Notes under the pieces: generated by a model
Told to the model about the DNA's origin: nothing
Seen by the model: only the letters and a program-made list of their open reading frames with translations
The model's database searches: none
Shown here: in pieces, positions 49,463-59,793 of the stretch
How positions within the stretch are numbered: position 1 is the stretch's first letter
How the letters are laid out: each line of letters opens with the position of its first letter
Position numbers and translations under genes: made by a program
DNA from: Anaerolineae bacterium
GTDB taxonomy: Bacteria > Chloroflexota > Anaerolineae > Aggregatilineales > Aggregatilineaceae
Reading direction: 5' to 3'
Assembly: GCA_023382715.1 (NCBI GenBank)
Contig: JAHDWP010000011.1
Span: 1 to 64,000 of the forward strand
DNA: 64,000 nt

Positions 49463-50362
49463 GTGTCCGGCGTCTTCGGCCTGCTGAACCTGTACAAGCC
49501 CCCTGGCCCGACCAGCCACGACCTGGTGGCCTGGGTGCGGCGCGGCACGGGCGTGCAGAAGGTCGGCCACGCGGGGACGCTCGATCCGGCGGCGGCGGGC
49601 GTGCTGGTGCTGTGCCTGGGGCCGGCCACACGCCTGAGCGAGTACGTCATGGGGTCGCCCAAGACGTATGTGGCCCGCGTGCATTTCGGCGTGCAGACGG
49701 ACACCTACGACGCCCAGGGCGCGCTCACCGCGCAGGACTCCCGCCCGGTGACGCGCGCCGCAGTCGAGGCGGCGCTGGTTCGCTTTCGCGGGGAGATCGC
49801 GCAGGTCCCGCCGATGCACAGCGCGATCAAGCACGGCGGGCGTAAGCTCTACGACCTGGCCCGCGCCGGGCAGACGGTTGAGCGGGCCGCGCGCCGAGTG
49901 ACGATCGGCCGCCTGGCGCTGACAGCCTGGGAGCCGCCGGTTGCCGTGCTGGAGATTGACTGCTCGCCGGGGACGTACATCCGCAGCCTGGCCCACGACC
50001 TGGGGCAGGCCGTCGGCGTGGGGGCGCACCTGGCCGCGCTGGAGCGCACCGCCAGCGGGTTGTTCACCGCCGCTGACGCCGTGCCCTGGGAGACTTTCCG
50101 CGCGGCGCTGGAAGCCGGGACGTGGGCCGATTACCTGATCCCGCCCGACCGCGCCCTGGCCGCGTACCCGGCGCTGCACCTGGACGCCGAGGGAACCGCC
50201 GCTGTGCTCAGCGGGCGGCTGATCGCGGCGCTGCCAGAGACAGCCGGGCACCGCCTGGCCCGCGCCTACGACCCCGATGGGCGCTTCATCGCCGTGCTGG
50301 AGCGGCGCGGCCCGTCCTGGAAGCCGCATAAGGTGTTTGCGGGGGCGGGCGGAGAGGGGTGA
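49463..50362 (+). CDS. truB: tRNA pseudouridine-55 synthase
   Basis: A 299-residue TruB. Hallmarks are GLLNLYKPPGPTSHDLVAWV, KVGHAGTLDPAAAGVLVLCLG with the catalytic Asp in the GTLDP motif, RFRGEIAQVPPMHSAIKHGGRKLYDLARAG, and the RYDPxGxF-like tail YDPDGRFIAVLERRG. GTG 49463 was chosen from the family start and the GGAG site upstream. It begins 13 bp after the DHH gene. It modifies U55 in the T-loop of most tRNAs. Confidence 0.96.
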   Translation: MSGVFGLLNLYKPPGPTSHDLVAWVRRGTGVQKVGHAGTLDPAAAGVLVLCLGPATRLSEYVMGSPKTYVARVHFGVQTDTYDAQGALTAQDSRPVTRAAVEAALVRFRGEIAQVPPMHSAIKHGGRKLYDLARAGQTVERAARRVTIGRLALTAWEPPVAVLEIDCSPGTYIRSLAHDLGQAVGVGAHLAALERTASGLFTAADAVPWETFRAALEAGTWADYLIPPDRALAAYPALHLDAEGTAAVLSGRLIAALPETAGHRLARAYDPDGRFIAVLERRGPSWKPHKVFAGAGGEG

Positions 50363-50388
50363 TTGATAGGTTGGTGGTTGGTAGGGAA
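50361..50388. repeat. short heptamer tract after truB
   Basis: GATTGAT, AGGTTGG, TGGTTGG, TAGGGAA: four 7-mers in phase, beginning on the truB stop codon. Confidence 0.35.
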
Positions 50389-50409
50389 TACTTTTCGAGA
50401 CGGGAAGAA

Positions 50410-50497
50410 CTCGGCGCAGAAGACCTAGAGAAAGAGCAGGAAACTCTCAATTCATCTCTCTCTGCGCTCTCTGCGGCTCTGCGGCTCAAAGAATCCC
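50410..50497. repeat. imperfect palindromic repeat, family C, copy 5 (diverged)
   Basis: TCGGCGCAGAAGACCTAGAG ... CTCTCTGCGCTCTCTGCGGC. It sits inside the nusA-ribF operon, between truB and ribF. Confidence 0.7.
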
Positions 50498-50553
50498 GTC
50501 CCATGCGTGAGTCTCGCCTCGGCTGACGGCTTTTCGCACTCACAGGAGACCCT

Positions 50554-51492
50554 ATGCAGCACGTGTACAGCCTGGACGACGCGCACCCTTCCGGCCCGAC
50601 GATCGTCGCGGTGGGCATGTTCGACGGCGTGCATCGCGGGCACCAGCATTTGCTGCGCCGCCTGGTGCAGACCGCCCGCGCGCGCGACCTCGTCCCGGCG
50701 GTGCTGACCTTCTTCCCGCACCCGGATGTGGTGCTGGGCCGCGCATCGGGCCGCTATTACCTGACCTCGCCGCAGCAGCGCGCCGACCTGCTGGCCGGGC
50801 TGGGCGTCGAGCTGGTGGTGACGCACCCGTTTGATGAGACCGTGCGCCACATGCGCGCGGCGGAGTTCGTAGACCGGCTGCTGGCGCACCTCAGGCTGCG
50901 CGAGCTGTGGGTTGGGCCGGAATTCGCGCTCGGCTACAAGCGCGAGGGGGATGTCGCTTTCCTGCGGGCGGAGGGCGCGCGCAAGGGCTTTGCGCTGGAG
51001 GTTGTGGACCTGGTGACCAATGACGACAACGGTGACGTGATCAGCAGCAGCACCATCCGCGCGGCCCTGGCCGAGGGCGATATGAGCGTGGCGACCCGGC
51101 GGCTGGGCCGCCCCTACCGACTGGAAGGTGAGGTCGTGCACGGCGACGGGCGCGGGCGCACCATCGGCTTCCCGACGGCCAACCTCGACGTGTGGGACGA
51201 GCAGTTTTTACCGCGCAAGGGCGTGTACGCCGGCTGGGCGCACCTGAACGGCGAGACCTTCATGGCCGTGGCCAACATCGGCAACCGCCCGACCTTCAAC
51301 GGCGGGCTGGTGACGGTCGAAGCGTATCTGCTCGACTTCGACCGCGACATCTACGGCGAGCACCTGGCCTTCGACGTGGTGGCCTATCTGCGCCCAGAGT
51401 TGAAGTTCGACAGCGTGGAGGCGTTGATCGCCAAGATTCGCGAGGACGTGATCCAGGGCCGCGCCCTGCTCTCGACTCTACCGCGCCCGTGA
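50554..51492 (+). CDS. ribF: bifunctional riboflavin kinase / FAD synthetase
   Basis: A 312-residue RibF. The N-terminal nucleotidyltransferase shows VGMFDGVHRGHQHLLRRLV (HxGH-like), LTFFPHPDVVL and GPEFALGYKREGD. ISSSTIRAALAEGDM marks the ISSTxxR motif. The C-terminal kinase shows GRTIGFPTANLDV and FNGGLVTVEAYLLDFDRDIYGE. It follows truB as in the standard operon but after a repeat-filled gap of 191 bp. CAGGAG precedes the ATG. Confidence 0.96.
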   Translation: MQHVYSLDDAHPSGPTIVAVGMFDGVHRGHQHLLRRLVQTARARDLVPAVLTFFPHPDVVLGRASGRYYLTSPQQRADLLAGLGVELVVTHPFDETVRHMRAAEFVDRLLAHLRLRELWVGPEFALGYKREGDVAFLRAEGARKGFALEVVDLVTNDDNGDVISSSTIRAALAEGDMSVATRRLGRPYRLEGEVVHGDGRGRTIGFPTANLDVWDEQFLPRKGVYAGWAHLNGETFMAVANIGNRPTFNGGLVTVEAYLLDFDRDIYGEHLAFDVVAYLRPELKFDSVEALIAKIREDVIQGRALLSTLPRP

Positions 51493-51544
51493 AGAAATAC
51501 GAGCGATTTTCGAAACTCACGCCCATAAAATGGGGCCTGGTGGG

Positions 51545-51595
51545 GTTCCGTCCCCTCTCCACACGTGGAGAGGGGAATGAGGGGGTGAGGTAAAC
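51545..51595. repeat. palindromic GC-rich repeat, family D
   Basis: A perfect 9-bp stem CCCCTCTCC / GGAGAGGGG (51552-51560 with 51567-51575), then GGGGGTGAGGT. It is related to the interior of the MITE-like element at 18.4 kb and to the remnant at 13.6 kb. It may also serve as a terminator between ribF and the convergent regulator gene. Confidence 0.6.
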
Positions 51596-51641
51596 CTGTC
51601 CGTTTCCCGCGCTAGCTCGGCATAATCCTATAGCGTGGCCG

Positions 51642-52349
51642 TCAGCGCTGAGGTTCGAAGCGATAGCCGATGCCCAGCTCGTTGATGATGTATCTCGGCT
51701 CTTTCGGGTCTGGTTCCAGCTTGCGGCGCAGATGCCAGATATAGACGCGCAGGTAATCAATGTCGTCAATGTACTCGAAGCCCCACACCTGTTCCAGCAG
51801 GCTACGGTAGGGCACGATGCGCGGCGCGCTGCTCACAAGCTGGATCAGCAGGTTGAACTCGGTTGGCGTCAGCTTCACCGGCTGCCCGTTGGTCGTCACG
51901 CGGCGATCTCGCGCGTTGATGACCAGATAGTCGTCGCTGTAGGCGACGTCGTAGTCGAAGTCGGTCGGCTCGCTGGTCGCCCGGCGCAGATTAGCCCGCA
52001 CGCGCGCCAGCAGAATGGCCGGATCGGTGGGTTTGAGGATGTAGTCGTCCGCGCCCATCTCCAGCCCTTTGACGATTTCTTCCGGGGCGGATTGGGCGGT
52101 CAGCATCAGGATGGGCACGTTGCTGATCTCGCGCACGCGCTGGCAGACGACCCAGCCATCCATCAGCGGCATGTTGATGTCGAGGATGATCAGGTCGGGG
52201 CGGTGCTCGTACAGCTTGCGCAGCCCTTCCTGCCCGTCATAGGCGGCATGGACGGTGTAGTGGTTCGCGCTGAGCATGGCGGTGACCATCTCAACGAGCT
52301 TGTAATCGTCATCAATGACGAGAATGGTGGCCTGGCCTGTCGTCATCAT
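51642..52349 (-). CDS. OmpR/PhoB-type response regulator
   Basis: A 235-residue regulator. The receiver domain has ILVIDDDYKLVEMV (acidic pair), the phosphoacceptor Asp in DLIILDINMPLMDGW, the switch Thr in ILMLTAQSAP and Lys in DDYILKPTDP. A winged-helix OmpR output domain follows: LTPTEFNLLIQLVSSAPRIV, LLEQVWGFEYIDDIDYLRVY and IWHLRRKLEPDPKEPRYI. It has no adjacent kinase. It is convergent with ribF. Confidence 0.95.
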   Translation of the reverse strand: MMTTGQATILVIDDDYKLVEMVTAMLSANHYTVHAAYDGQEGLRKLYEHRPDLIILDINMPLMDGWVVCQRVREISNVPILMLTAQSAPEEIVKGLEMGADDYILKPTDPAILLARVRANLRRATSEPTDFDYDVAYSDDYLVINARDRRVTTNGQPVKLTPTEFNLLIQLVSSAPRIVPYRSLLEQVWGFEYIDDIDYLRVYIWHLRRKLEPDPKEPRYIINELGIGYRFEPQR

Positions 52350-52407
52350 CCTGTTCTTTCCCGGCAGCGCAGTCGCTGGCTCTGAGCGCGCTGCATTCTA
52401 TCTCCGC

Positions 52408-53364
52408 TCAACTCCACAGAAAGCGCCCGCCCTGCGTGGTCACCAGCGCCCCCGCGCCGATCAGGGCGACGTTGTCGCCCAGGGCCGCCTGGACAATGGG
52501 CACCTGCTCGCAATAGGCCGGGTCGAGCACGTGCGCAGTCACCGCGTTGCGCAGCGGCGCGAAGAACAGCTCGCCGGCGTTGCTCACCCCGCCGCCGATG
52601 ACCACGATCTGCGGGTTGAACACGTGCAGCAGGCTGGCTACGGCCAGCCCGACCATGAAGCCCGCCCGCTGGATCAGCTCCAGGGCCAGTGGGTCGCCTT
52701 CGGCGGCGGCCTGGCCGACGATCTTGGCGGTCACGCTGTCCAGGTCGTCGCCCACCTTGGCGCGAATGGTCGAAGGTTCGCCGGCGCGCAGGCGAGCGAC
52801 GGCCTGGCGGGCGATGGCCGTGCCCGACGCCACCTGCTCGATATCCAGCACCTCGCCATTCACTACCATGAGGATATGGCCCGCTTCCGCCCCCAGGCCC
52901 TGCGCGCCGACCAGCAGCCGCCCGTCTTCCAGGATGCCAGAGCCGATCCCTGTGCTTACGGTCAGGTAAAGCACATAGCGGTAGCCCTGGGCCGCGCCGC
53001 GCGTAGCCTCGGCCAGCGCGGCGACATTGGCGTCATTGCCCAGGTAGGTGGGGCAGCCGAAGCGCTCTTCGATGATCTGACGGATGGGCACGTTGTGCCA
53101 GCCGGGGAGGTTGGGCGGCTTGACGACCGTCCCTGCGTGCGGGTTGATCGGGCCGGGGACGGAGATGCCGATGCCCTCCAGCGAGGCGGCATCGCCCGGC
53201 ACCACCCGCGCGATGAGGTCCAGCAGCCGGGCGATCACCCGGTCGCGGCCTTCGCGGGCTTTGGTCGGTTCGGCCAGCCGCTGCTCAATGGCGAGTTGGG
53301 GATCGAAGCGGGCCGCGCGCATTTGCGTGCCGCCCAGGTCAACACCGATGATAGCGTGAGTCAC
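52408..53364 (-). CDS. ROK-family sugar kinase without the zinc motif
   Basis: A 318-residue ROK protein (glucokinase type). It shows IIGVDLGGTQMRAARFD, ISVPGPINPHAGTVVKPPNLPGWHNVP, GNDANVAALAE (catalytic Asp), LYLTVSTGIGSGI and the C-terminal NPQIVVIGGGVSNAGELFF. The usual CxCGxxGCxE zinc site following GHxxx is missing; the region reads EAGHILMVVNGEVLDIEQVASG, so the structural zinc and one substrate-binding Glu context are altered. It could phosphorylate glucose or another hexose, or be regulatory. Transcribed in the same direction as the regulator, with a 58-bp gap. Confidence 0.9.
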   Translation of the reverse strand: MTHAIIGVDLGGTQMRAARFDPQLAIEQRLAEPTKAREGRDRVIARLLDLIARVVPGDAASLEGIGISVPGPINPHAGTVVKPPNLPGWHNVPIRQIIEERFGCPTYLGNDANVAALAEATRGAAQGYRYVLYLTVSTGIGSGILEDGRLLVGAQGLGAEAGHILMVVNGEVLDIEQVASGTAIARQAVARLRAGEPSTIRAKVGDDLDSVTAKIVGQAAAEGDPLALELIQRAGFMVGLAVASLLHVFNPQIVVIGGGVSNAGELFFAPLRNAVTAHVLDPAYCEQVPIVQAALGDNVALIGAGALVTTQGGRFLWS

Positions 53365-53490
53365 TCTGCTGCCCCAATCTATGCTGGCGTAAGATCGTCG
53401 GGTGAATCCATACGGCGGCCTCTACCCAACGGTTTGCGCTTCACCTGCGCCACCGGAACGCAGCGGAAACGGAGTAGATCGAAGCGCCTG

Positions 53491-54459
53491 TTAACTGACA
53501 GCTTTTCTGTTTGAGAGTCGCCACAAGTCATGTACCAAGAACGTCTGAAAATCGCTTATTTGATCGCAGAAACGTTCGTTTGCCATCATTTCTGGCCTGG
53601 GATCAACGTAATAGACGCCATCCAATCGGCTCAACGCGACCATATACCCCAGGAAATGGTTGGTCTTGAATGTAGAATTGATGCCGAAGATGCTCTGTCC
53701 CTTTCGTGCCCTTTGGATATCGTGTAGGAAAATGGCGATTACAGGCACATCTCTGCCGAGCAGTTTGGTGAGGAGGTACTTATCGAGAAACACTTTGTCC
53801 AGACGATCCTTGCTCGTTGTTTTCACTGATCCAACGACTTCGGTTGCATTGATGAACTTGGTTTCAGCGGCCACAATCGCCTGGTTGCGGGAGAATACCA
53901 GATCCAACTCATAGGGCATCTCATACCCCGGGCAACCGGGGATGGGAATGCTTATGGTACGAGGTTCGCATTCTAATCCCACCTCCTGGAGAATCAGCTT
54001 GACCAGCGTTTCAAAAAGCTGCCCCACTCGTTTTCTGGACTGGTTAGGATTGTCAAACGAGTCGCCTATACTGCCGGCGGCTTGCTGGGCGGTGTAGACG
54101 ACCCTGTTGATCTCACCTGAGGCAACGTAGCTGTGTACGCCTTTCTGATCGCGGGTTTTCTCCTGGTATCTCTTCAGGTCAGCCAGGAACAGGACGAATC
54201 TCTCAAAGGCTGCTTTGAACTCGTCAGAGGATTCGATAAATAGGTTGGTGTTGAGAGGACGTGTGATCTTATGCCCGTATTCCTGGCTGTATTGGTAGAA
54301 GATGTAGTTGTTGTGCGTGGGTGAAATAATCCTCGTAGGTTGTGTTCTTCTGACGAAATCAAGGAAGGTTTCACACAATCTGGAATAATCATCCAACGCG
54401 GTGAACGCCGATCTATCCTGAACACTGGCCTGCAACTCCCATAAAGCAGTATCCGTCAT
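53491..54459 (-). CDS. putative type II restriction endonuclease (PD-(D/E)XK)
   Basis: A 322-residue protein I do not recognise at family level. Its context (directly after a DNA methyltransferase gene, overlapping it by 4 bp) and a PD-(D/E)XK-like pattern support a restriction nuclease: E150 in GQLFETLVKL, D186 in YELDLVF and E199-T-K201 in VAAETKF, with a plausible order and spacing. The gene is clearly poorer in G+C (around 45-50%) than its neighbours. It seems intact. The recognition site is not predictable. Confidence 0.72.
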   Translation of the reverse strand: MTDTALWELQASVQDRSAFTALDDYSRLCETFLDFVRRTQPTRIISPTHNNYIFYQYSQEYGHKITRPLNTNLFIESSDEFKAAFERFVLFLADLKRYQEKTRDQKGVHSYVASGEINRVVYTAQQAAGSIGDSFDNPNQSRKRVGQLFETLVKLILQEVGLECEPRTISIPIPGCPGYEMPYELDLVFSRNQAIVAAETKFINATEVVGSVKTTSKDRLDKVFLDKYLLTKLLGRDVPVIAIFLHDIQRARKGQSIFGINSTFKTNHFLGYMVALSRLDGVYYVDPRPEMMANERFCDQISDFQTFLVHDLWRLSNRKAVS

Positions 54460-55481
54460 CGAATAGACATCCTTCTCTTAGCGTTCTCCAGGTCGTATTG
54501 AATCCATTTCTCTACTGGCCAGTCCTCAACCAGTTCGATCCGGTGAGCAGCCCACTGACAATAATCGAGTACGATGTCGCAGCCCTTCCATCTGCGACGA
54601 AGCTGCTCAGCCACTACAGCCGTGGTCCCAGAGCCGAGAAAAGGATCAACCACCAGATCGCCCATGTTCGACGACGCCAATATCAGCTTCCTCAGAAGCT
54701 CTTCGGGCTTCTGCGTTGGATGAGGGGTCTTCTCGTGCATTCCATTGCAGGTTGTGGGTATCTCGATGACATCTCTAGGTTTGGCTCCGCGCGGATGCGG
54801 CTGCCACAGCGCATCCTTCCGGCTACTGCCTTTCCCGTACTGGCTGGTCTCGGCCTGTGGATGTTCGGGATACTTCAGAGTGTGATTGCCATAGGGGATG
54901 CGCACATCATCTGTGTTGAACGTAAACTGCTGGCTTTTTCTAAAGTGAAGGATGCTTTCGTGCGACCGCCCCCAGTCCGAGCCGAGATTGGCCTTGTTCT
55001 TGTAGTGCCAGACCAACCAGCGGCATCCCTCAAAATATCGAGAAGCGGGCAGTTTCAAGTCTGTGAGTGTTTCGGAGAATCCACAAATATAGAGGGTGCC
55101 AGTGGGTTTAAGCACTCGAGCTGCTTCTTTTATCCACTGTAATGACCATTCGACATAGTGTGCTTGGGACTCGAACGTATCCCATTCTGCCTTCTTGATG
55201 TTATAGGGCGGATCGGCAAAGACCATATCCACTGACTCGGTTTCCAGCGACCGTAGCCAGGCTACCGCGTCACCTATCCATAGTTCCCCATGAGGATGCG
55301 AGTAGAACAGTACTGGAACGTCAGGGTCTCGCCGGGAGGCGTCAAGATCAGCAAAGACCCCCTTGAGCATTGGCTGGCCAAAGAAGACGGGAATCTCCTT
55401 GTTCCGGGCGTACTCCGCTGACTCTCTAGGCTCAAGCGAATTGCCCGCCTGTTCTTCTTGTCTCTTTGCCATCTTCACCAT
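54456..55481 (-). CDS. beta-class DNA adenine/cytosine-N4 methyltransferase
   Basis: A 341-residue N6/N4 DNA methyltransferase. Motif IV DPPY is at 90-93 (FADPPYNIKKAEW), and the SAM-binding motif I FLGSG comes later at 281-285 (VVDPFLGSGTTAVVAEQL), which is the beta-class order with the target recognition domain between. DPPY rather than SPPY favours N6-adenine. TPHPTQKPEELLRKLI precedes motif I as usual. The start is ATG 55481 (AAGAGG upstream), or ATG 55472. Low G+C suggests acquisition by transfer along with the nuclease gene. Confidence 0.93.
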   Translation of the reverse strand: MVKMAKRQEEQAGNSLEPRESAEYARNKEIPVFFGQPMLKGVFADLDASRRDPDVPVLFYSHPHGELWIGDAVAWLRSLETESVDMVFADPPYNIKKAEWDTFESQAHYVEWSLQWIKEAARVLKPTGTLYICGFSETLTDLKLPASRYFEGCRWLVWHYKNKANLGSDWGRSHESILHFRKSQQFTFNTDDVRIPYGNHTLKYPEHPQAETSQYGKGSSRKDALWQPHPRGAKPRDVIEIPTTCNGMHEKTPHPTQKPEELLRKLILASSNMGDLVVDPFLGSGTTAVVAEQLRRRWKGCDIVLDYCQWAAHRIELVEDWPVEKWIQYDLENAKRRMSIR

Positions 55482-55553
55482 GGGGCCTCTTGTTGCTGAT
55501 GCGCTTGCCCGCCCACTTCGGGGTCATCTCTTCCCAGGCCCGATGCGCGGCGG

Positions 55554-55582
55554 TTGTTGGCGGGCGGCCCGCCTGCTAGAAT
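55554..55582 (+). promoter_or_regulatory. mutS promoter
   Basis: TTGTTG (55554-55559) and TAGAAT (55577-55582) at 17-bp spacing, 86 bp before the mutS ATG. Confidence 0.55.
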
Positions 55583-55668
55583 ACTGCACGCGGCCCATGT
55601 TTCTGCCGGACGCGCGCTGTTGCTCCCTGCCGCAATCATAGCCCAAAACCGGGATTGTTGAAACTCCC

Positions 55669-58269
<2,601 letters not shown>

Positions 58270-58431
58270 GGAGCGGCTTGGGCGCGATCACGCCTGCCCG
58301 ACAACTGGTGCCCGGTGCCTGGCGAGAGGCAGCGTATCGGACGGAAAGGGCACGCCGCCCGTGATCCGAGAGTGTGGTGGAGCCGGGCAGCCCGTTAGAA
58401 TCAGGCTAAGGGTCGGTGGTGGAAGTGGGCG

Positions 58432-58671
58432 ATGGCTGTACAGGAAAGACGTTACACGGTGGCGGAGTTTGAGTTGTTTATCGAGCTGCCGGAAAACGCC
58501 GACAAATTGTTTGAATACATCGGGGGGGAGACTGTCGAAGTCGCCTCGAATACTTATGCATCGGCGGTTGCGGCGCGGGCGAACTATTGGATCAGCCGCC
58601 ACGTGACGCTGGATGGGGGTGAGGTGCTGCCAGGGTTCACGGTGACGGTGCAGGAGGTCTTTCCCGGCTGA
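58432..58671 (+). pseudogene. Uma2-family gene with large internal in-frame deletion
   Basis: A 79-residue reading frame. Its first 58 residues match the Uma2 N-terminus (RRYTVAEFELFIELPENADK then LFEYIGGETVEVAS). The last 21 (TLDGGEVLPGFTVTVQEVFP) match the Uma2 C-terminus. The middle, which carries the PD-(D/E)XK catalytic Asp and ExK, is missing (about 110 residues). The two parts are joined in frame near residue 58, so it is a deletion remnant without nuclease activity. It has no strong RBS. Whether it is translated is unknown. Confidence 0.75.
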
Positions 58672-58834
58672 ACCCGCCACGTCCTGAATTTGAGCTGTTT
58701 CAAACTTTGCTGCGAGAGTGTGATACAGGCTGATCATGGGGCGGAGATGGTGCTCATGGGATTTCATCTCGATTGAGGTTCTTTCTTTCGCGGTGCGCCA
58801 ACTTTCTTTGATGATGGAGGGATGAATCAGCTCT

Positions 58835-59602
58835 ATGGAAAGAGAAACTCCTGAAAACGGGCAGGCAACACAGTATAACAATTTGAGCGTGGAATATGCT
58901 TCATTGGCCGAGGTTGATCCGGTCAAGAGATTTATTCAATACCCCGAAGCATTGAGGTTACTTGGCGATGTCGCGAATAAAGACATCCTGGATATTGGAT
59001 GTGGGAATGGGACATTTACAAGGATGCTGGCGCGGAAAGAGGCGAGGGTTGTAGGATATGACCCAGCAGTGAAACAAATCGAGGAGGCGCAAAAATTCGA
59101 AGCGCAAGAAGGATCGGGCATAAAGTACTTTGTGGGCGACAGGCCTGCAATTTCACCAGGACACCAGTTTGATGAAGCGGTATCGGTGATGGTTTTACTA
59201 TATGCAACTGACAGAGGAAATCTGCGCGATATTTTCACTTATGCGATTCGGGCGCTGAAAAGCGGTGGTTCGTTCAGTTCAATCACCTTTAATCCTGACT
59301 ACAGGCGCTTTGGCGAGGTGGCCTATAACCGGCGGTTTTCAAAAACTGAAGATGGCAGAATTCAGGTTGATTTTCTTAACGACCAGGGTGAAGTGAAGAT
59401 AACAGCCAGGTTTTCCGATTTTTCTGTTTCTGATTATGAAAACGCCGCGAAAGAGGCTGGATTTTCAGGAGTTGAGTGGATCAAATTGGAAATAACACCG
59501 GAAGGAAAAGAGAAACAGGGGGAAGATTTTTGGAACGATTTTGAGGATGACCCGCCCTATATCGGAATCAGGGTTGTGAAGAGCCTGGGAACGGAAAGAT
59601 AG
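58835..59602 (+). CDS. class I SAM-dependent methyltransferase, low G+C
   Basis: A 255-residue methyltransferase. Motif I is ILDIGCGNGTFTRMLARK, followed by VVGYDPAVKQIEEAQKFEA, GVG-like VGDRPAISPGHQFDEAVSVMVL and IRALKSGGSFSSITFN. The C-terminal half shows a repeated basic/acidic pattern ending EEDFWNDFEDDPPYIGIRV-like. The gene has a G+C content near 47%, much lower than its neighbours, and its own TTG-rich upstream region, which suggests transfer. Substrate unknown; ubiquinone-like, tocopherol-like and small-molecule methylases look alike. Confidence 0.83.
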   Translation: MERETPENGQATQYNNLSVEYASLAEVDPVKRFIQYPEALRLLGDVANKDILDIGCGNGTFTRMLARKEARVVGYDPAVKQIEEAQKFEAQEGSGIKYFVGDRPAISPGHQFDEAVSVMVLLYATDRGNLRDIFTYAIRALKSGGSFSSITFNPDYRRFGEVAYNRRFSKTEDGRIQVDFLNDQGEVKITARFSDFSVSDYENAAKEAGFSGVEWIKLEITPEGKEKQGEDFWNDFEDDPPYIGIRVVKSLGTER

Positions 59603-59681
59603 CCTGCCGGACCCGCCAGATCACGAACGGTACAAACAGCGCCCAGCCGAGACGGGCTTGCAGGATACCCCCGGCCACCGC

Positions 59682-59703
59682 CTGGCAGGCTTGGCACGCA
59701 CCC
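59682..59703. repeat. possible solo end of a family B (MITE-like) element
   Basis: CTGGCAGG..GGCACGCACCC matches the right terminal repeat of the elements at 18.3 and 36.1 kb at most positions, but no left end is found within 200 bp. Confidence 0.35.
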
Positions 59704-59720
59704 CCGACGGCCAGGGGGAT

Positions 59721-59758
59721 TTGCATCTGGCTTGGCGCGCATGGTACCATGTGCGCCA
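59721..59758 (+). promoter_or_regulatory. recJ promoter overlapped by a 26-bp palindrome
   Basis: TTGCAT (59721-59726) and TACCAT (59745-59750) at 18 bp make a plausible promoter. Positions 59733-59758 form a palindrome, TGGCGC-R-CATGGTACCATG-Y-GCGCCA, with a single mismatched pair. It covers the spacer and the -10 box, so a repressor could bind there. A repressor is inference. Confidence 0.5.
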
Positions 59759-59793
59759 GCGAACTCTAGGGTCTCGACCAATCGAGAGAGATT

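Noticed and set aside
54456-55481. The DPPY methyltransferase as an orphan regulatory methylase
   Set aside because: It overlaps a nuclease-like gene of the same low G+C, which favours a restriction-modification pair.
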